Shown: piece after piece, positions 38,247 through 49,563 of the stretch | Layout: the number at the start of each line of letters is the position of its first letter | Position numbering within the stretch: position 1 is the stretch's first letter | From: Rotaria sp. Silwood1 | Taxonomy: Eukaryota > Rotifera > Eurotatoria > Philodinida > Philodinidae | Assembly (NCBI GenBank): GCA_905250075.1 | Contig: CAJNOP010000012.1 | Span: 3,851,775-3,915,774, forward strand | Direction of reading: 5' to 3' | DNA: 64,000 nt | Position numbers and translations under genes: made by a program | The notes under the pieces: generated by a model | Seen by the model: the letters and a program-made list of their open reading frames with translations, nothing else | The model's database searches: none | What the model was told of the DNA's origin: nothing

Positions 38247-39445
38247 ATGGCAGAACGTGGTGGAACTCGAGGTGGCTTTGGTACACGAGGGGGTACATAT
38301 GATAGTTCATTGTAAAAGATTTTTTTATAATTGTCTTTTGAATTTTAGGACGTGGCGGTGAAGGTATTCGATAGTAGAAAAAAAATTCTTTTTTTCAAAG
38401 ATTTACTTTTATCTTTACAGGCCGTTCCGGTGGTTTTCGTGGTGAAGGTGGCGAAGGTCGCGGTCGAGGCCGTGGTGAAAGTAAATAGAAAATTTTTTTA
38501 AATTGAATTCTTGTAAGAAAAATTTATTTAGGCCGTGGTCGAGGTCGTGGCCGTCGTGGTCAACGTCCAAAAGAAGATTCAACTAAAGCATGGGTTCCTG
38601 TAACAAAATTAGGTAGATTAGTTAACGATGGCAAAATTCGGTCACTCGAAGAAATTTATCTATTTTCATTACCTATCAAAGTTTGTTGAGTTGTTTTTGT
38701 GTTTTATATATTTTAATCGTTGAATAACTTTTAGGAAGCCGATATTATCGATCGTCTCTTACCTAGTCTTAAAGATGAGGTACTTAAAATTATGCCCGTA
38801 CAAAAACAAACTCGAGCCGGTCAACGTACTCGTTTCAAAGCCATTGTTGTTGTTGGTGATGGTAACGGTCATATTGGTCTTGGTGTTAAATGTTCAAAAG
38901 AAGTAGCAACAGCTATTCGCGGTGCCATTGTTCTTGCCAAACTTTCTGTTATTCCTGTACGACGAGGTTATTGGGGTAACAAAATTGGTTTACCACATAC
39001 AGTACCATGCAAAGTATGTTTAAATATCTATGAAATGATTATCAATTCTATTTTATAGTAACTTTAGGTAACAGGCTCATGTGGTAGTGTACTCGTACGT
39101 TTAATTCCAGCTCCTCGTGGTACAAGTCTTGTATGCGCTCCAGTACCAAAAAAACTTTTACAAATGGCTGGTATTCAAGATTGTTGGACAGCTGCTAAAG
39201 GATGTACTGCTACACTTGGCAATTTCGGTATGTTTTCTTTTTGTATAAATCACATTAATCTGTTTTTGTTTTGTTTTATAGCTAAAGCAACATATGAAGC
39301 GATGGCCATGACATATTCATATTTAACACCTGATCTATGGAAAGAAACAGTATATACCAAAGCACCATTTCAAGAATATAGTGATCATCTTGCCAATACA
39401 CATAAGAAATACACTGTTGGTTTAGGTGACAAAAGTTTTCAATAG
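38247..39445 (+). CDS. RPS2: 40S ribosomal protein S2 (uS5)
   Basis: Small-subunit ribosomal protein at the mRNA entry and decoding-fidelity region. Seven exons: 38247-38292, 38349-38363, 38421-38480, 38532-38680, 38735-39013, 39068-39227 and 39282-39445, giving 290 residues (human 293). The N-terminus is the typical Arg/Gly-rich tail ([12 protein letters not shown] ... [12 protein letters not shown]). The S5 double-stranded RNA-binding domain follows ([40 protein letters not shown]), then the C-terminal domain ([17 protein letters not shown]). Introns are about 55-60 bp. The gene begins 79 bp after TATDN1 on the same strand with an acceptor-like site between them. An AT-rich 3' end follows. 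Confidence 0.97.
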
Positions 39446-40826
39446 ACCAGAAACAACTAAGAAGTTTAATTTAGCTTGTTTTTTTTTGTTTTCGAATGAG
39501 CATTGTCTCATAAAAAAATAAGAACAATATGTGTGCCTCTCTTGCTTACTTATACGCACGAAACACCTGCACGTTGTATTTGATCCGATAACAAAAAATT
39601 AATAAATAAAAAAAAGAATAGCAACACGCATACATAAGCAGTCTATTTGATTATCAAGAAAGAAATGAATGTTTCATTGTATTCATTTTTTGTGATTTAG
39701 ATGAAAATTAGAGTCAATCTACACCCTCTAATAGTTTCTGCATTACAAGAGACTAATTTTGTAGGTTTTTGGAAGACTACTGATACAGTTATATGTAAAA
39801 TAAGTAAACATGTCAATTAAAATTGATTGTGAGCTAGAAGAATTCAAATCTTGTGAAATTTAATTAACAAGGATAAAAATAGTTCATTTGGCAACACAAA
39901 ATTTTCTGTAGGTATTTATTCTACAGATTGAATCTCTTGTTTGATAAAAAAATGAACAGTTCAATACTTCAAAAAATAGTCAACTATTTGTAGATGTGCT
40001 TTGTATAAACTCAAACGTATTGAAAAAATATTTACTAAATATCAAGAAAATGAGTTCGAAATTTCAACAAAAACGCAAAAATCTTTCGTCTCAATACACT
40101 ATTCCTTGGAAACCCTTCAGAACTTCAACATAAATAAAATCTATTAAAGAAACGAAACTGATATATGATAATAGTGTTTTTGAGAATACGAAAAATCAAT
40201 ATTTGATATTAAAAATAAATTTACAACTAAACCAATTATACTGAAACAGCAAATCATTGCAATAGAAAAACATAGTTGAACATTTTGATGATTGACAGTT
40301 ACTTAGGAAAATAGAATTTTAAGTTGAGAACTATATTGTCTGATGAGAGAATTTCTCTAGATGTGAAATGACTTTTCGCCTGAAACAATTTTCATGTGCT
40401 GAGTCATAGAGAAGTCTAGAGTGGTTTGTTTTGTGGAATTTCGTTCTCGAAATCTCGAACTTTGACTTGGTTTTTTCAATAAAAAGTTGTAGTTCTTCTG
40501 AGTCACGTGGATCCAGGAGATGTAAATCGATGAGTAAAATTTGTCTTTACAAATGAGAGAATTTCGAATATTGAATATTTCAGGACAAGAGACATTAGAA
40601 AAGTTATAACTTGTCCGATGAACTAAGCTCATCAAGAGCTTTGTTCGTTCAAACTTTGAAGTCGAAAGTCGATTTTCCAAGTGATCTGAAGGAGACTACA
40701 ACTTTTTGTCGAAAACAATGAGATGATTAAAAATAATTTTTTTTAAATTTATTAATCAGTTGCTAAGATTCTATTCTTTGTGACTTATTTTATTCTTATT
40801 TTATTTGATACATTCATATAATATTA
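39446..40826. other. intergenic between RPS2 and D-LDH
   Basis: Probable RPS2 3' UTR at the start. The frame on the minus strand at 40357-40680 starts at TTG and has no known domain; it may be a relic. A short imperfect inverted repeat around ACAACTTTTT lies at about 40482-40502 and 40692-40710. Confidence 0.45.
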
Positions 40827-41951
40827 ATGAAACGTCGAAATAATGATTCTACATTATCAAATAGTATCGATAAAAATTCTGTTTTTCGTATGCTAATGTA
40901 TAGTACTAAAGAATACGATAAACTATCATTTGATGCTAAACTTAAAGATTTAAAACAACCTGATAAATATGAAATCAATTATACTCAGCAACGTCTTTCA
41001 AAAGATTCTGTTAAACAAGCTTCTGGTTATGCATGCATTTGTATTTTTGTTAATGATGATGGATCACGTGAAATTCTTGAAAAATTAAAACATATTGGTA
41101 TTAAACTTATTCTACTACGTTGTACTGGTTTTAATAATGTTGATTTAAAATCAGCCGAAGAATTCAGTATAGAAATTGGTTATGTCCCTAGTTATTCACC
41201 AAATGCTGTTGCTGAACATGCAGCTGCACTTGTTATGACTTTAAATCGTCGTATACATCATGCATATAATCGAGTTCGAAACGGAGATTTTCGACTTGAT
41301 GGTCTTGTTGGATTTGATATGAATGGAAAAACTGTAGGAGTACTTGGTAATATATTTAATGACAATAGTATTGATTGAAAAAGATAGAAAAAATGTTTTC
41401 TAGGTACAGGTCGTATTGGTCAATTTACTATTCGAATTTTTCGTGGTTTCGGTTGTCGAGTTGTTGCATATGATATATATAAAATAAAAGATGAAGATCG
41501 AAATGCATTAGGTTTTGAATATGTTGAATTAGATGATATTTATGCCCAAGCTGATATTATTTCAATACATTTACCACTTGATCATAAAACTAAACATTTA
41601 ATTAATGCACAATCAATACAAAAAATGAAAAAAGGTGTTATTTTAGTAAATACATCTCGTGGTGGTCTTATTGATACAAAGGCACTTATTGATGCTCTCA
41701 AATCTGGTCAAGTAGGTGGAGCTGGTCTTGATGTATATGAATATGAACAAAAATATTTTTTCAATGATTTTTCATCAAATATTATTGATGATGATATACT
41801 CACTCAATTGATGTCATATCCAAATGTTATTCTTACTGCTCATCAAGCTTTTCTTACACATGAAGCATTGTGTTCAATAGCTAAGGTGACTTTTGAAAAT
41901 ATGCATGCATTTATTACCAATGGAAAACCTTTGAACACACCAAAAATTTGA
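40827..41951 (+). CDS. D-lactate dehydrogenase, bacterial LdhA type
   Basis: NAD-dependent D-2-hydroxyacid dehydrogenase, predicted to interconvert pyruvate and D-lactate in the cytosol. Two exons (40827-41346 and 41404-41951) separated by a 57-bp GT/AG intron that splits the Gly of the nucleotide-binding motif GTGRIG (residues 174-179). Total 355 residues. Catalytic residues are all present: R259 (NTSRGG), E288 (VYEYE) and H320 (TAHQAF). The region YSPNAVAEHAAALVMTLNRR and the FF..NIIDDDIL loop are the signature of fermentative LdhA of bacteria rather than of animal hydroxyacid dehydrogenases (GRHPR, PHGDH, CtBP). Codon use is AT-rich like the host and it has an intron, so if transferred it is well adapted. 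The N-terminus carries about 20 extra polar residues. Confidence 0.9.
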
Positions 41952-42949
41952 AAAAAGAATTATCTTAACTTTTCTATTCTATGATTTGTAACAAAGAAAT
42001 TTCGATGCATTTATTATAAAACAAGTGAGTGTGATGATAGCTTAATTGAAAAGTAGTTGGCTTGGGTGCTAGCAGTACGGCATGTAGATGTCAATGAATC
42101 GAAGATTCGCATTCATACTATTCAATATTCTCTCGATAGTTGACTATTCATCAGTTACAGCTTAAATGATCAGTCAAACTACATGCAAAATGATCAGTCC
42201 AAACTACGAGAAATAGATGAACCTGATATATAAAACAAGGATTTTCCATTTTGAAGTGTTTTGCTGTTTCGTTGCAGACGTGTTCTTTTGTATTTTAATT
42301 CAGTATGAGCTATTTGACTATGACATACACAAAATAATTATCTAATCAATGGCTCATGATAAAAGTGTCAAATAAACCATTACAACAACTACTAATGGGT
42401 TTCTAATATATATTTTATCTTAAATACGATCATTATTCGAATAACAAAATATGGATGGTCAGTTTTGAAAAATCGAATCTTATATTCTTATATTTATATC
42501 GCTAGTCTTACAAGCGAAGAATTCATCTGATATCTATATCATAGAAAATATTGACACGAGTATTCAAACTTCATATAAATACATCAGATTAGAGAGCATT
42601 CTTTTTCTGTATATACATTACTTTTTATCGAGGTTCATAACGTTTGAAACACTCTGTATTGATTAGCGTTTCATAAAAGATATTCTTCAATCTCTGATGA
42701 GGAGAAATTTATTCAAAAACACAATGAAAATAATATAAAATATCATGACAGTAACAGTCTCAAGATAACAGTTAACGTATTTTTTGAAGTTTACTCGGAA
42801 GAATACACTAATTTCTGAGCTATTCTATAAGTGCCTTTTAGTTAGTTGTTACTTTTCCTTTGTCTATTCTTTTACTAGGAATTAGATCACTTTCTATACG
42901 AGAGTATGGATTATGGGTGTATATTTTTCTTTTGAGTATGAACTGAAAA
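41952..42949. other. intergenic
   Basis: No gene, RNA or clear repeat seen. Confidence 0.45.
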
Positions 42950-43025
42950 GGCTAACACTCACATTCACCTACATTAGTATCTACACCCACACTCATACCC
43001 ACACCTATACTCGTACCCCACATCC
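42950..43025. repeat. CACCCA/CATACCCACACC-type degenerate repeat, left copy
   Basis: About 75 bp of imperfect C/A-rich words (CTACACCCACACTCATACCC and relatives). It resembles, in inverted orientation, the G/T-rich tract at 43978-44070. Words such as CCCACA are the complement of TGTGGG, the telomeric unit reported for bdelloid rotifers. Confidence 0.55.
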
Positions 43026-43977
43026 TTGTTTCAAGTGATCTATATTTGTTTATATATTTATTCTTTTATGGTATAATGGCTATCGGTAATGGCCCTTGTG
43101 TTTCTTGTGATCCTTGCTGTTGTGAAACTTCTATATTTACATAGATGTATGACTGAGGTTTTCTCTCTGTTTTTTTAGCATATTAGTGGGTATATGTTGA
43201 ATGAGTAATATTTATTTAGTCATTGGTATAGTCCACCTTTGTTTTAACTGAATATATATTCTTAAAGTCGCCTCTTTTTTTGTGAGAATCGACTGGTTGG
43301 ACAGGTGAACTTTGAATGAACGTAGTAGTTGCATTATATGTTCAATAAATCTGGTAATTTTGATTCAAGTTATTGGTCTTGGCGGGAAAACAATGACCCT
43401 CTCTGCAAGTGAAACTATGACCAACTTTAGAGAGACTTTTCCAGAGGATTCTTCTGTGGTTCATAGGTTGGCAGCGCCAGGTAGGGCCTGCTCATTCAGT
43501 GGAGAGAAGTTAACAGAAGCCAAATGTAACAATGGTGATTGAATACGAGTTATTAAGTTATGAACCAGTAGCGGATCATATAGTGGCGAGGAAGAAATCA
43601 AAGCTGGGGCATTTCCCTTTGTTTATGATACAAAAAGTCAAAGCAATGCTATACAACAAGCAAAGAGTATCCAGACGAGCTTAAACAAAATATTGCAGAA
43701 TCACTATGTGAGTGTCTTTGTTTTCCACGCGTGGCAGTGTCGGGAAGCAAAATGTCACGATATGTGTTAATTTAGATGAGAATATGAAGCCGATGTAGAT
43801 GTTATTTTGAGTTAAATGCCTTTCATTTTTGTTATAGACAGCCTACGTACACAATATTTAATTTAACATGTATATAATAATCCATTTTATTAAACTATTA
43901 AGAAATGATATCAAATCATGAAATTCATTATTTGATATTAAACAATAAGCTTATTGAAATTAATTTTTTTCTAAGGA
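43026..43977. other. segment between inverted CACCCA repeats; weak frame only
   Basis: About 950 bp. It includes a 76-codon frame at 43312-43542 without a recognisable domain and moderately higher G+C at 43370-43740. It may be the body of a degenerate transposable element. Confidence 0.3.
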
Positions 43978-44070
43978 GTGAGTGGATGTGGGTGTGGATG
44001 TAAGTGTTGGTGGCTGTGAGTATGGATGGGATACAGGGTGTTGGTTTGAATGTAGATGAGTGTGAGCCTA
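43978..44070. repeat. TGTGGGTG-type degenerate repeat, right copy
   Basis: G/T-rich tract (GGATGTGGGTGTGGATG ... GGTGGCTGTGAGTATGG) that is an imperfect inverted counterpart of 42950-43025. Both ends share AGGCT.ACACTCA when read on the C-rich strand. Confidence 0.55.
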
Positions 44071-44938
44071 AGTTTTCTCTTCACTCGCACCCAGATTCTA
44101 CTTAGAAACATGGAAAGCCATGATTTTGACTGAAATCTGAGAACTTTTTAAGAGTTAAAATATCTTCGCGCGTTTTGATAGTTTAACATTCTGCTTGTTT
44201 AACAAACAATTAGGACAGAGTGTCGTCTACTAATTTTTCGTAAAAAGATCAGCATAAAGTTTGGCAGAAATTATTATTCATATTATGCTGATTCTGAATT
44301 ATATAAATCGTAACAGATGGTGTGTGTTGTGTTACAATATATCGTTATATAGAGTGTTTAGAATCGACAACTAAAAGTTCAGCGCCTTGGAAGCAAAGAT
44401 CAAGGCAGTAGATCAAAAAAGAAAACACAAAGAACAAAGAAATTTGTAGCTAATAGTTTGAAAATAATGAATCAATCAATATATACTTCATAGTGCATAT
44501 GTAGATGAACGAAAAGTATCGATCATTTTTAGCGATGCTCCCACGCACCAGGAAAAAACGCCCCGGACTATCCATATGTAGAACAATATCTATGCACCGT
44601 CGGTCCCAAGTAGTTATGGAAATTTTTTCTCGCCTGCTCATCACTACGTGGTCCCTCCTTAAATAATGGTCACCTTTCGTAATCTTCTGTCATTGTATAG
44701 AGAGTGGTCTAGAATATATTTTCATATTTCTGTATATGTTTCATTCAAAAAAACGTATCGTGTCTATACATAGAAGACTCTACACACTATACAAAGGAAG
44801 AATATTAATGCAACAACGATTCTTGTTGTTTTTAAATAAAAGCAGTCCGATAAATTTTTGATCACTGTACGTACAAAATGCTTCAGTCTATATTATGCTG
44901 AAATAGCTTTAATGACAAAGAAGAAAAAATGAGATTTT
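44071..44938. other. intergenic
   Basis: No gene supported. A short stretch of higher G+C at about 44520-44660 carries a weak minus-strand frame (44450-44644) with no recognised domain. Confidence 0.4.
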
Positions 44939-45181
44939 TTATAGGTTTAGTTTTGTATTTGCAGATATGAAATCAGTTAATTTCATAGAGATCAAGTCTG
45001 TACAATATAGTTTTTTTTGTACTTTTGATGTAGTCAGTTGAATAGTGCAATCAATTGCATACGAATGATCACAAATAAAATCATCGATCAATTGTTGAGT
45101 GGAATCAATAGCTTCAACAAAAAAATCGACCAATGTCTCTATCGTAAGAGGAACACTGCCATCCATTGATGCAGGTACCAT
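44939..45181 (-). CDS. small hypothetical protein or fragment
   Basis: ATG-started frame of 80 codons on the minus strand (MVPASMDGSVPLTIETLVDF, then AIDSTQQLIDDFICDHSYAI) with ordinary protein composition and no low complexity. No domain recognised, no signal peptide, no membrane segment. It lies downstream of the IRG-like gene on the same strand, so it could be an independent small gene, a trailing member of that cluster, or a relic. Confidence 0.3.
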   Translation of the reverse strand: MVPASMDGSVPLTIETLVDFFVEAIDSTQQLIDDFICDHSYAIDCTIQLTTSKVQKKLYCTDLISMKLTDFISANTKLNL

Positions 45182-45592
45182 TATTATAGATGATATTCGA
45201 TTGACTTTGATGATTTAATCTTTTTTAATTGAAAAATCGATAATTAATGTTCTTCTAGATGGATAAAGGCAACCATGATTATTTTCGTTTGACAGAAGAT
45301 TTTTCACACTGTAAATTTTATTTAAATTCTGTTTTGTAGAAAATCGACTTTAAATAAGCTAAAACATTTTCAAAATTTTATTATACATTCGTCGAATTTC
45401 AAACTTTCAGAAAATGCTTGATTTTCTAAATAATAGAAATTCAATTTGATTTCCTGCAGAAAATCGAAACTTGAATATCAATAGTTTATTTTCAAGAAAG
45501 TGGAAATTAATCGTTGAATTCGTATGGGCATTCCTAGAATATCCTTCATTAAACTCTATAGCTTATTTTCTAGTTTACAGTGTACACTAGGA
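45182..45592. other. 3' flank of the IRG-like gene
   Basis: AT-rich, no coding signal. Loosely similar phrases of the type GAAAATCGA...TTTT...TTTCAA recur at about 45340-45500, too degenerate to define a unit. Confidence 0.4.
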
Positions 45593-48535
45593 TTATTCTC
45601 TGTTGAATTCTTGTTGATTAATAATTGCAACAATAAAATGTTCTGAAATGATCAATAGATCAGCACAAAGACTATCTAGATAGTCACGTATTTCTTTGCC
45701 TGATGTTTTCGATGCCCATAAGCCAATAGGAATGGCAGCAACAATACCTAAACCAAGAAAACCTACACCAACGCCATAACTCAATGAACCGATAGCTAAA
45801 GTAGCGGCTATTTTTTTTCCTACTAAACCACATGCATATACTCCAGTTGGCATTGCTGATGTCAGTTTTCTTGCTATAGATGAATTGGTTTTTGGTTCAC
45901 GTCCAAGATGCAGTGTTTCCGAGTATTCATTTTTATTATGAATTATACCGGTCATTGTTGTTGAGTCTGTTGTTTTTAAATAATTAAATGCATCAGATTT
46001 AAGATCCATTGGATCAATATTTAATGGATACTTGAGTAATAATGATTCAAATTCATCGACTTTTTTCATCAATTGATTATATAGTGATGGTCTATCTTGT
46101 ACTCCAAGTGCAGTACGAATACCAAAACGTGTATGAGCAAGTGCTATTTGATCTCCCCATGGAACTAATATTGCACTAACACTTGCTAGAAATTCATGGC
46201 TAATAAATGATGTAATACATCGTCGACGAAAACAAGTACCAATAATACGAGCACATGTCATAGCAGCCATCCGTTTAATACGTTCTTGTGTGTAAGATTG
46301 TTGAGCAGCATTGATCAATTGTTGACTAAGCAAATGGATATCAAATGGATGTGTTTTACTATTAATTTTATCTTTATTATTTTCTTCTGTATTTGAATAA
46401 AGAGAATTAATGAGAAAAACTTTATCTGATGATGTTTGACATATTTCAATAGCTTTTTCTCGTATGATTTCAACGACTTGTTCAGCAAATTCATTTTCTT
46501 CATTATCTTCAATTGTAATATCAGGATAATCAAGTTTTCGTCGTCTTATTTTTTCATTAAAATGTTCTTCAAATTCTATATCAACTTTTGATCGCACATA
46601 CCAACATGGTCGATTCAGTCGTTCTTTAATTTCTTTTTCTAATTTACGTTCAAAACTTACTTGTTGACCAGTATATAAAATAATATATAAATCACAATCA
46701 GCTTTTTGGATTTGCTCAAAATACGATGCAGCTTTCACTTTGGCGCTAAAATCAGCACAACCTTCAATATCAACATAACGAATAGTTACCACCGTTTGTG
46801 TTTTAGAACATAGATGTTGTTCGTCGAATTGTAATGATCCAACAGTTGACTGGCCAACTGCTGTTGGAGATAATGTTCGATTAGTAGATGTAGATATCGA
46901 GTTTTGAGTACGCAAATAATTAACTAAAGAACTTTTACCAACACTAATATTTCCAATAAAACCTACTCGAAATGGAATTAGATGCAGTAAAGAATGATTT
47001 GGATCATATAAAGACAATAGATCTTGTTCTAATGTGGCAAATAGATCATAAATTTTAGGATCATTAACTTGACTTTGTTGCCATTGTTGTACTTGTTTAG
47101 TTATTCGAGGAAAAATAGTTTCTATTTCAATTTGATCTGTTTCAGAACGTAATAATTCAGAAATAAGTATTAATCTTGAACATTGAAATGTAGCCATCTG
47201 TTCTGAAGTAGGCAATGAAGTATGTTCATTTGATGTATCATCTAATGTTTTTTTAGTTAATTCATCTTTATATTCATGCATAATACTATCAATTTCATTA
47301 TAAATATCTCGAAAATAAATAAATTTTATTTCATATTCATCAAGTGAAGTAATCATTGTTGTTGCATTTTGATGTTGATGAACATAATATGTATGAAATG
47401 GATGATTGATTGAATTTAAATATAAATCAGCTACTTGTTGCTGTTTTTCTTGAAGAATACTTCGTCTATAAACGATATCTTCAAGTATATCCGTAACACA
47501 TGCAATACTTTCTTTGACAGTTATATCTTTCAATTTATTAGCATTATATATAGAAATCAAATTTGATTCAGTTATGATCAATTGTTCATTCATAGTCATC
47601 ATACGTTCAATATTTTCGTAATCAGAAGCCGATAGTTTTTCACATATAAGAATAAAAGAAGCTGCTTCTTGTTTTGAAGACTTTTGGCAAATACTATCTC
47701 GAAGCAATTTACGATAATTATTTACAAGAGTTCGAAAAGACACTGATTGTGATATTATATTTCGTTCGCATATTCTCAATCGTGTTATAAATGTTTCTAA
47801 TTTGCCACTTAATTGATCAGCTGCAATAAGATAATATGTGCTCTTATCTGAATGAGAATCTGTCTCTGTGAGAGTTGATAAACGCATTTTCAATGTAGTT
47901 TGCAATGTTTGTATGTGTGTTCGACGATTTTCAATTCGATGAATAGCATCAGATAAATTAGGTGCATTAAATATTGTTTCTATACGTTCTGTACTATGTG
48001 CACCATATCTTATTGTATATGGTTTCCACAAAAAAATATTTTCAAGTAAAATATTGCGTTTAGGTCGATCACCAGTCTTGTTACAAAACATACAAGTAAA
48101 CTTGCGATTCTTATTCAATTCACAAATAATATCTACACATTTAACACAACATTGCACATTACAAAGTTTTTCAGTACATTCGAGTGGAAGACGATCAGGT
48201 ATAATATCAAATGGACCAAAACAAACACCACAACAAGCCCATATCTATAGGAAAATAGATAGAACACATTTAGAAATATCACGAAAGTAACTTACTCGTT
48301 TCACATACACATCAAATATAGTATTATCATCTTTTAGTAAAATATCTAAATTATCAAGTCTACGATCACATTTTTCTTTTTCATCATAATAAACAATAAC
48401 AGATGATTCCTCATTGATATTATATACTTGAAAATGATCATATATATCTTTTTTCAAACCACTAATATCCTCATAGTCTTTTTTCCATTCTTGTTGTTGA
48501 GCTAAACAATGTGCACGTATACAAAAATAAACCAT
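45593..48535 (-). CDS. IRG-like GTPase with Cys-rich N-terminus and C-terminal membrane segment
   Basis: Two exons (48535-48296 and 48244-45593) give about 963 residues. Residues about 84-134 contain a dense set of cysteines (CCGVCFGPF, ECTEKLCNVQCCVKC, FTCMFC) resembling a degenerate RING or other zinc-binding fold. About 150-500 is helical and probably coiled-coil. The G domain follows: P-loop GNISVGKS at 511-518, switch/G3 DIEG at 572-575, and RSKVD at 631-635 in place of NKxD, the form typical of immunity-related GTPases (IRG/p47). LYTGQQVSFERKLEKEIKER between them also fits IRGs. A Gly/Ala-rich hydrophobic stretch at about 875-924 may enter a membrane. In vertebrates IRGs act on pathogen vacuoles and lipid droplets; here an immune role is inference only. 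Start chosen at the first ATG after an acceptor-like TTTTATTAAAG. Confidence 0.75.
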
Positions 48536-48679
48536 CTTTAATAAAATACAATTACGAATCAAATGATACTTTTCTTATCAACAAGACAAATGCAAATATT
48601 TAGGTGAAACAAAAGTTAACTGTCTTGTTTTGTTATGTAATATAGTGTAACTGATAATGCAAAAAAATTCCAACATATG

Positions 48680-48868
48680 TCAACTTTTTAATGTATGAAA
48701 TAATGCACGAAGAAAATCTTGAACGATACTATAGGCAAAAACACCAATACAAATAATAATAATTTGTATATTTGTTTCTCGTGCATCATATTCTTTGGCA
48801 AAACTTTTCGCCGAACCATTAATAACACCAAGACATAGACAGTCTTCTTGAAAATTATTGTTTATCAT
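48680..48868 (-). CDS. small single-pass membrane protein, unknown
   Basis: ATG-started frame of 62 codons. The first 30 residues are polar (MINNNFQEDCLCLGVINGSA), followed by one hydrophobic segment (IQIIIICIGVFAYSIVQDFL) and a short tail. It lies 144 bp upstream of the IRG-like gene and 243 bp downstream of another small membrane protein, all on the minus strand. No family recognised. Short but coding-like. Confidence 0.45.
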   Translation of the reverse strand: MINNNFQEDCLCLGVINGSAKSFAKEYDARETNIQIIIICIGVFAYSIVQDFLRALFHTLKS

Positions 48869-49111
48869 AGTAAATATTTATTGTTTTTTTTTTTTACAAA
48901 AACAAAATTTATTAATTTAGTGATGCATAGACTAATCTATTGGCGCGTTATATTGCTATTATAAAAAGATATTAAGAAAAACAGACAAAAATCTGACAAA
49001 ATCGATTTTGGAATAAAAACGAGATACAATTATCTAATTAAAAAAAAGAAAATTTATCGACATCTATACATGTTTAAATCTGACATTGAAAATGAACATT
49101 GCAAAGTATTC

Positions 49112-49505
49112 TCAAGCATAAAAAGTTGCCGGATCAAGTTGTTGACGAAGACTTTCTGGTGGTGCTCGACAACCAACTAGATAACCGACAAGACCAAGGC
49201 CAGCAACCAAGAGAAATATAACTAAATTAATGAAAGATTGAATAATGAGAAAAAAAGAATATAGAGAGACAATATTTACATGAGAGTAGCAAAAGAACAA
49301 CACCCCAAAATGGAAAAAACCCATTGAGTGTCGAATCTGGATCATATCGATTGTAACCATCTCTTACACTAGTCATAAAATCGCCTCGATCTATTTAAAT
49401 ACCAATAAATTAGAGATGATTTAATAAACAAAATTACTTCTTACAAGCATTAGTTTCGAATGTAAGAAACGATATTAAAGCAAAGAAATAGATAATAACA
49501 CTCAT
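49112..49505 (-). CDS. small secreted/membrane protein, three exons
   Basis: Exons 49505-49445, 49390-49280 and 49221-49112 join in frame to 93 residues. A signal-peptide-like start (MSVIIYFFALISFLTFETNA) is followed by a polar stretch (YRGDFMTSVRDGYNRYDPDS), one long membrane span (GVVLLLLSFIFLLVAGLGLV) and a Cys/Pro tail ending in DPATFYA. No named family recognised; the architecture is that of small integral membrane proteins. The ATG stands only 58 bp after the stop of the next upstream gene, behind a T-rich acceptor-like TTTCTTTTATTCTAG, which fits an operon-like arrangement. Confidence 0.65.
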
Positions 49506-49506
49506 A

Positions 49507-49535
49507 GTTCAACCAATATCTAGAATAAAAGAAAA
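49507..49535 (-). promoter_or_regulatory. candidate trans-splice acceptor
   Basis: On the minus strand a pyrimidine-rich stretch ends in CTTTTATTCTAG about 14 bases before the ATG at 49505 and about 40 bases after the stop of the upstream gene. It is the second case in the window of an acceptor inside a very short intercistronic gap. Confidence 0.4.
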
Positions 49536-49563
49536 ATATTTAAACAATGTTCTTTTTTGGATC

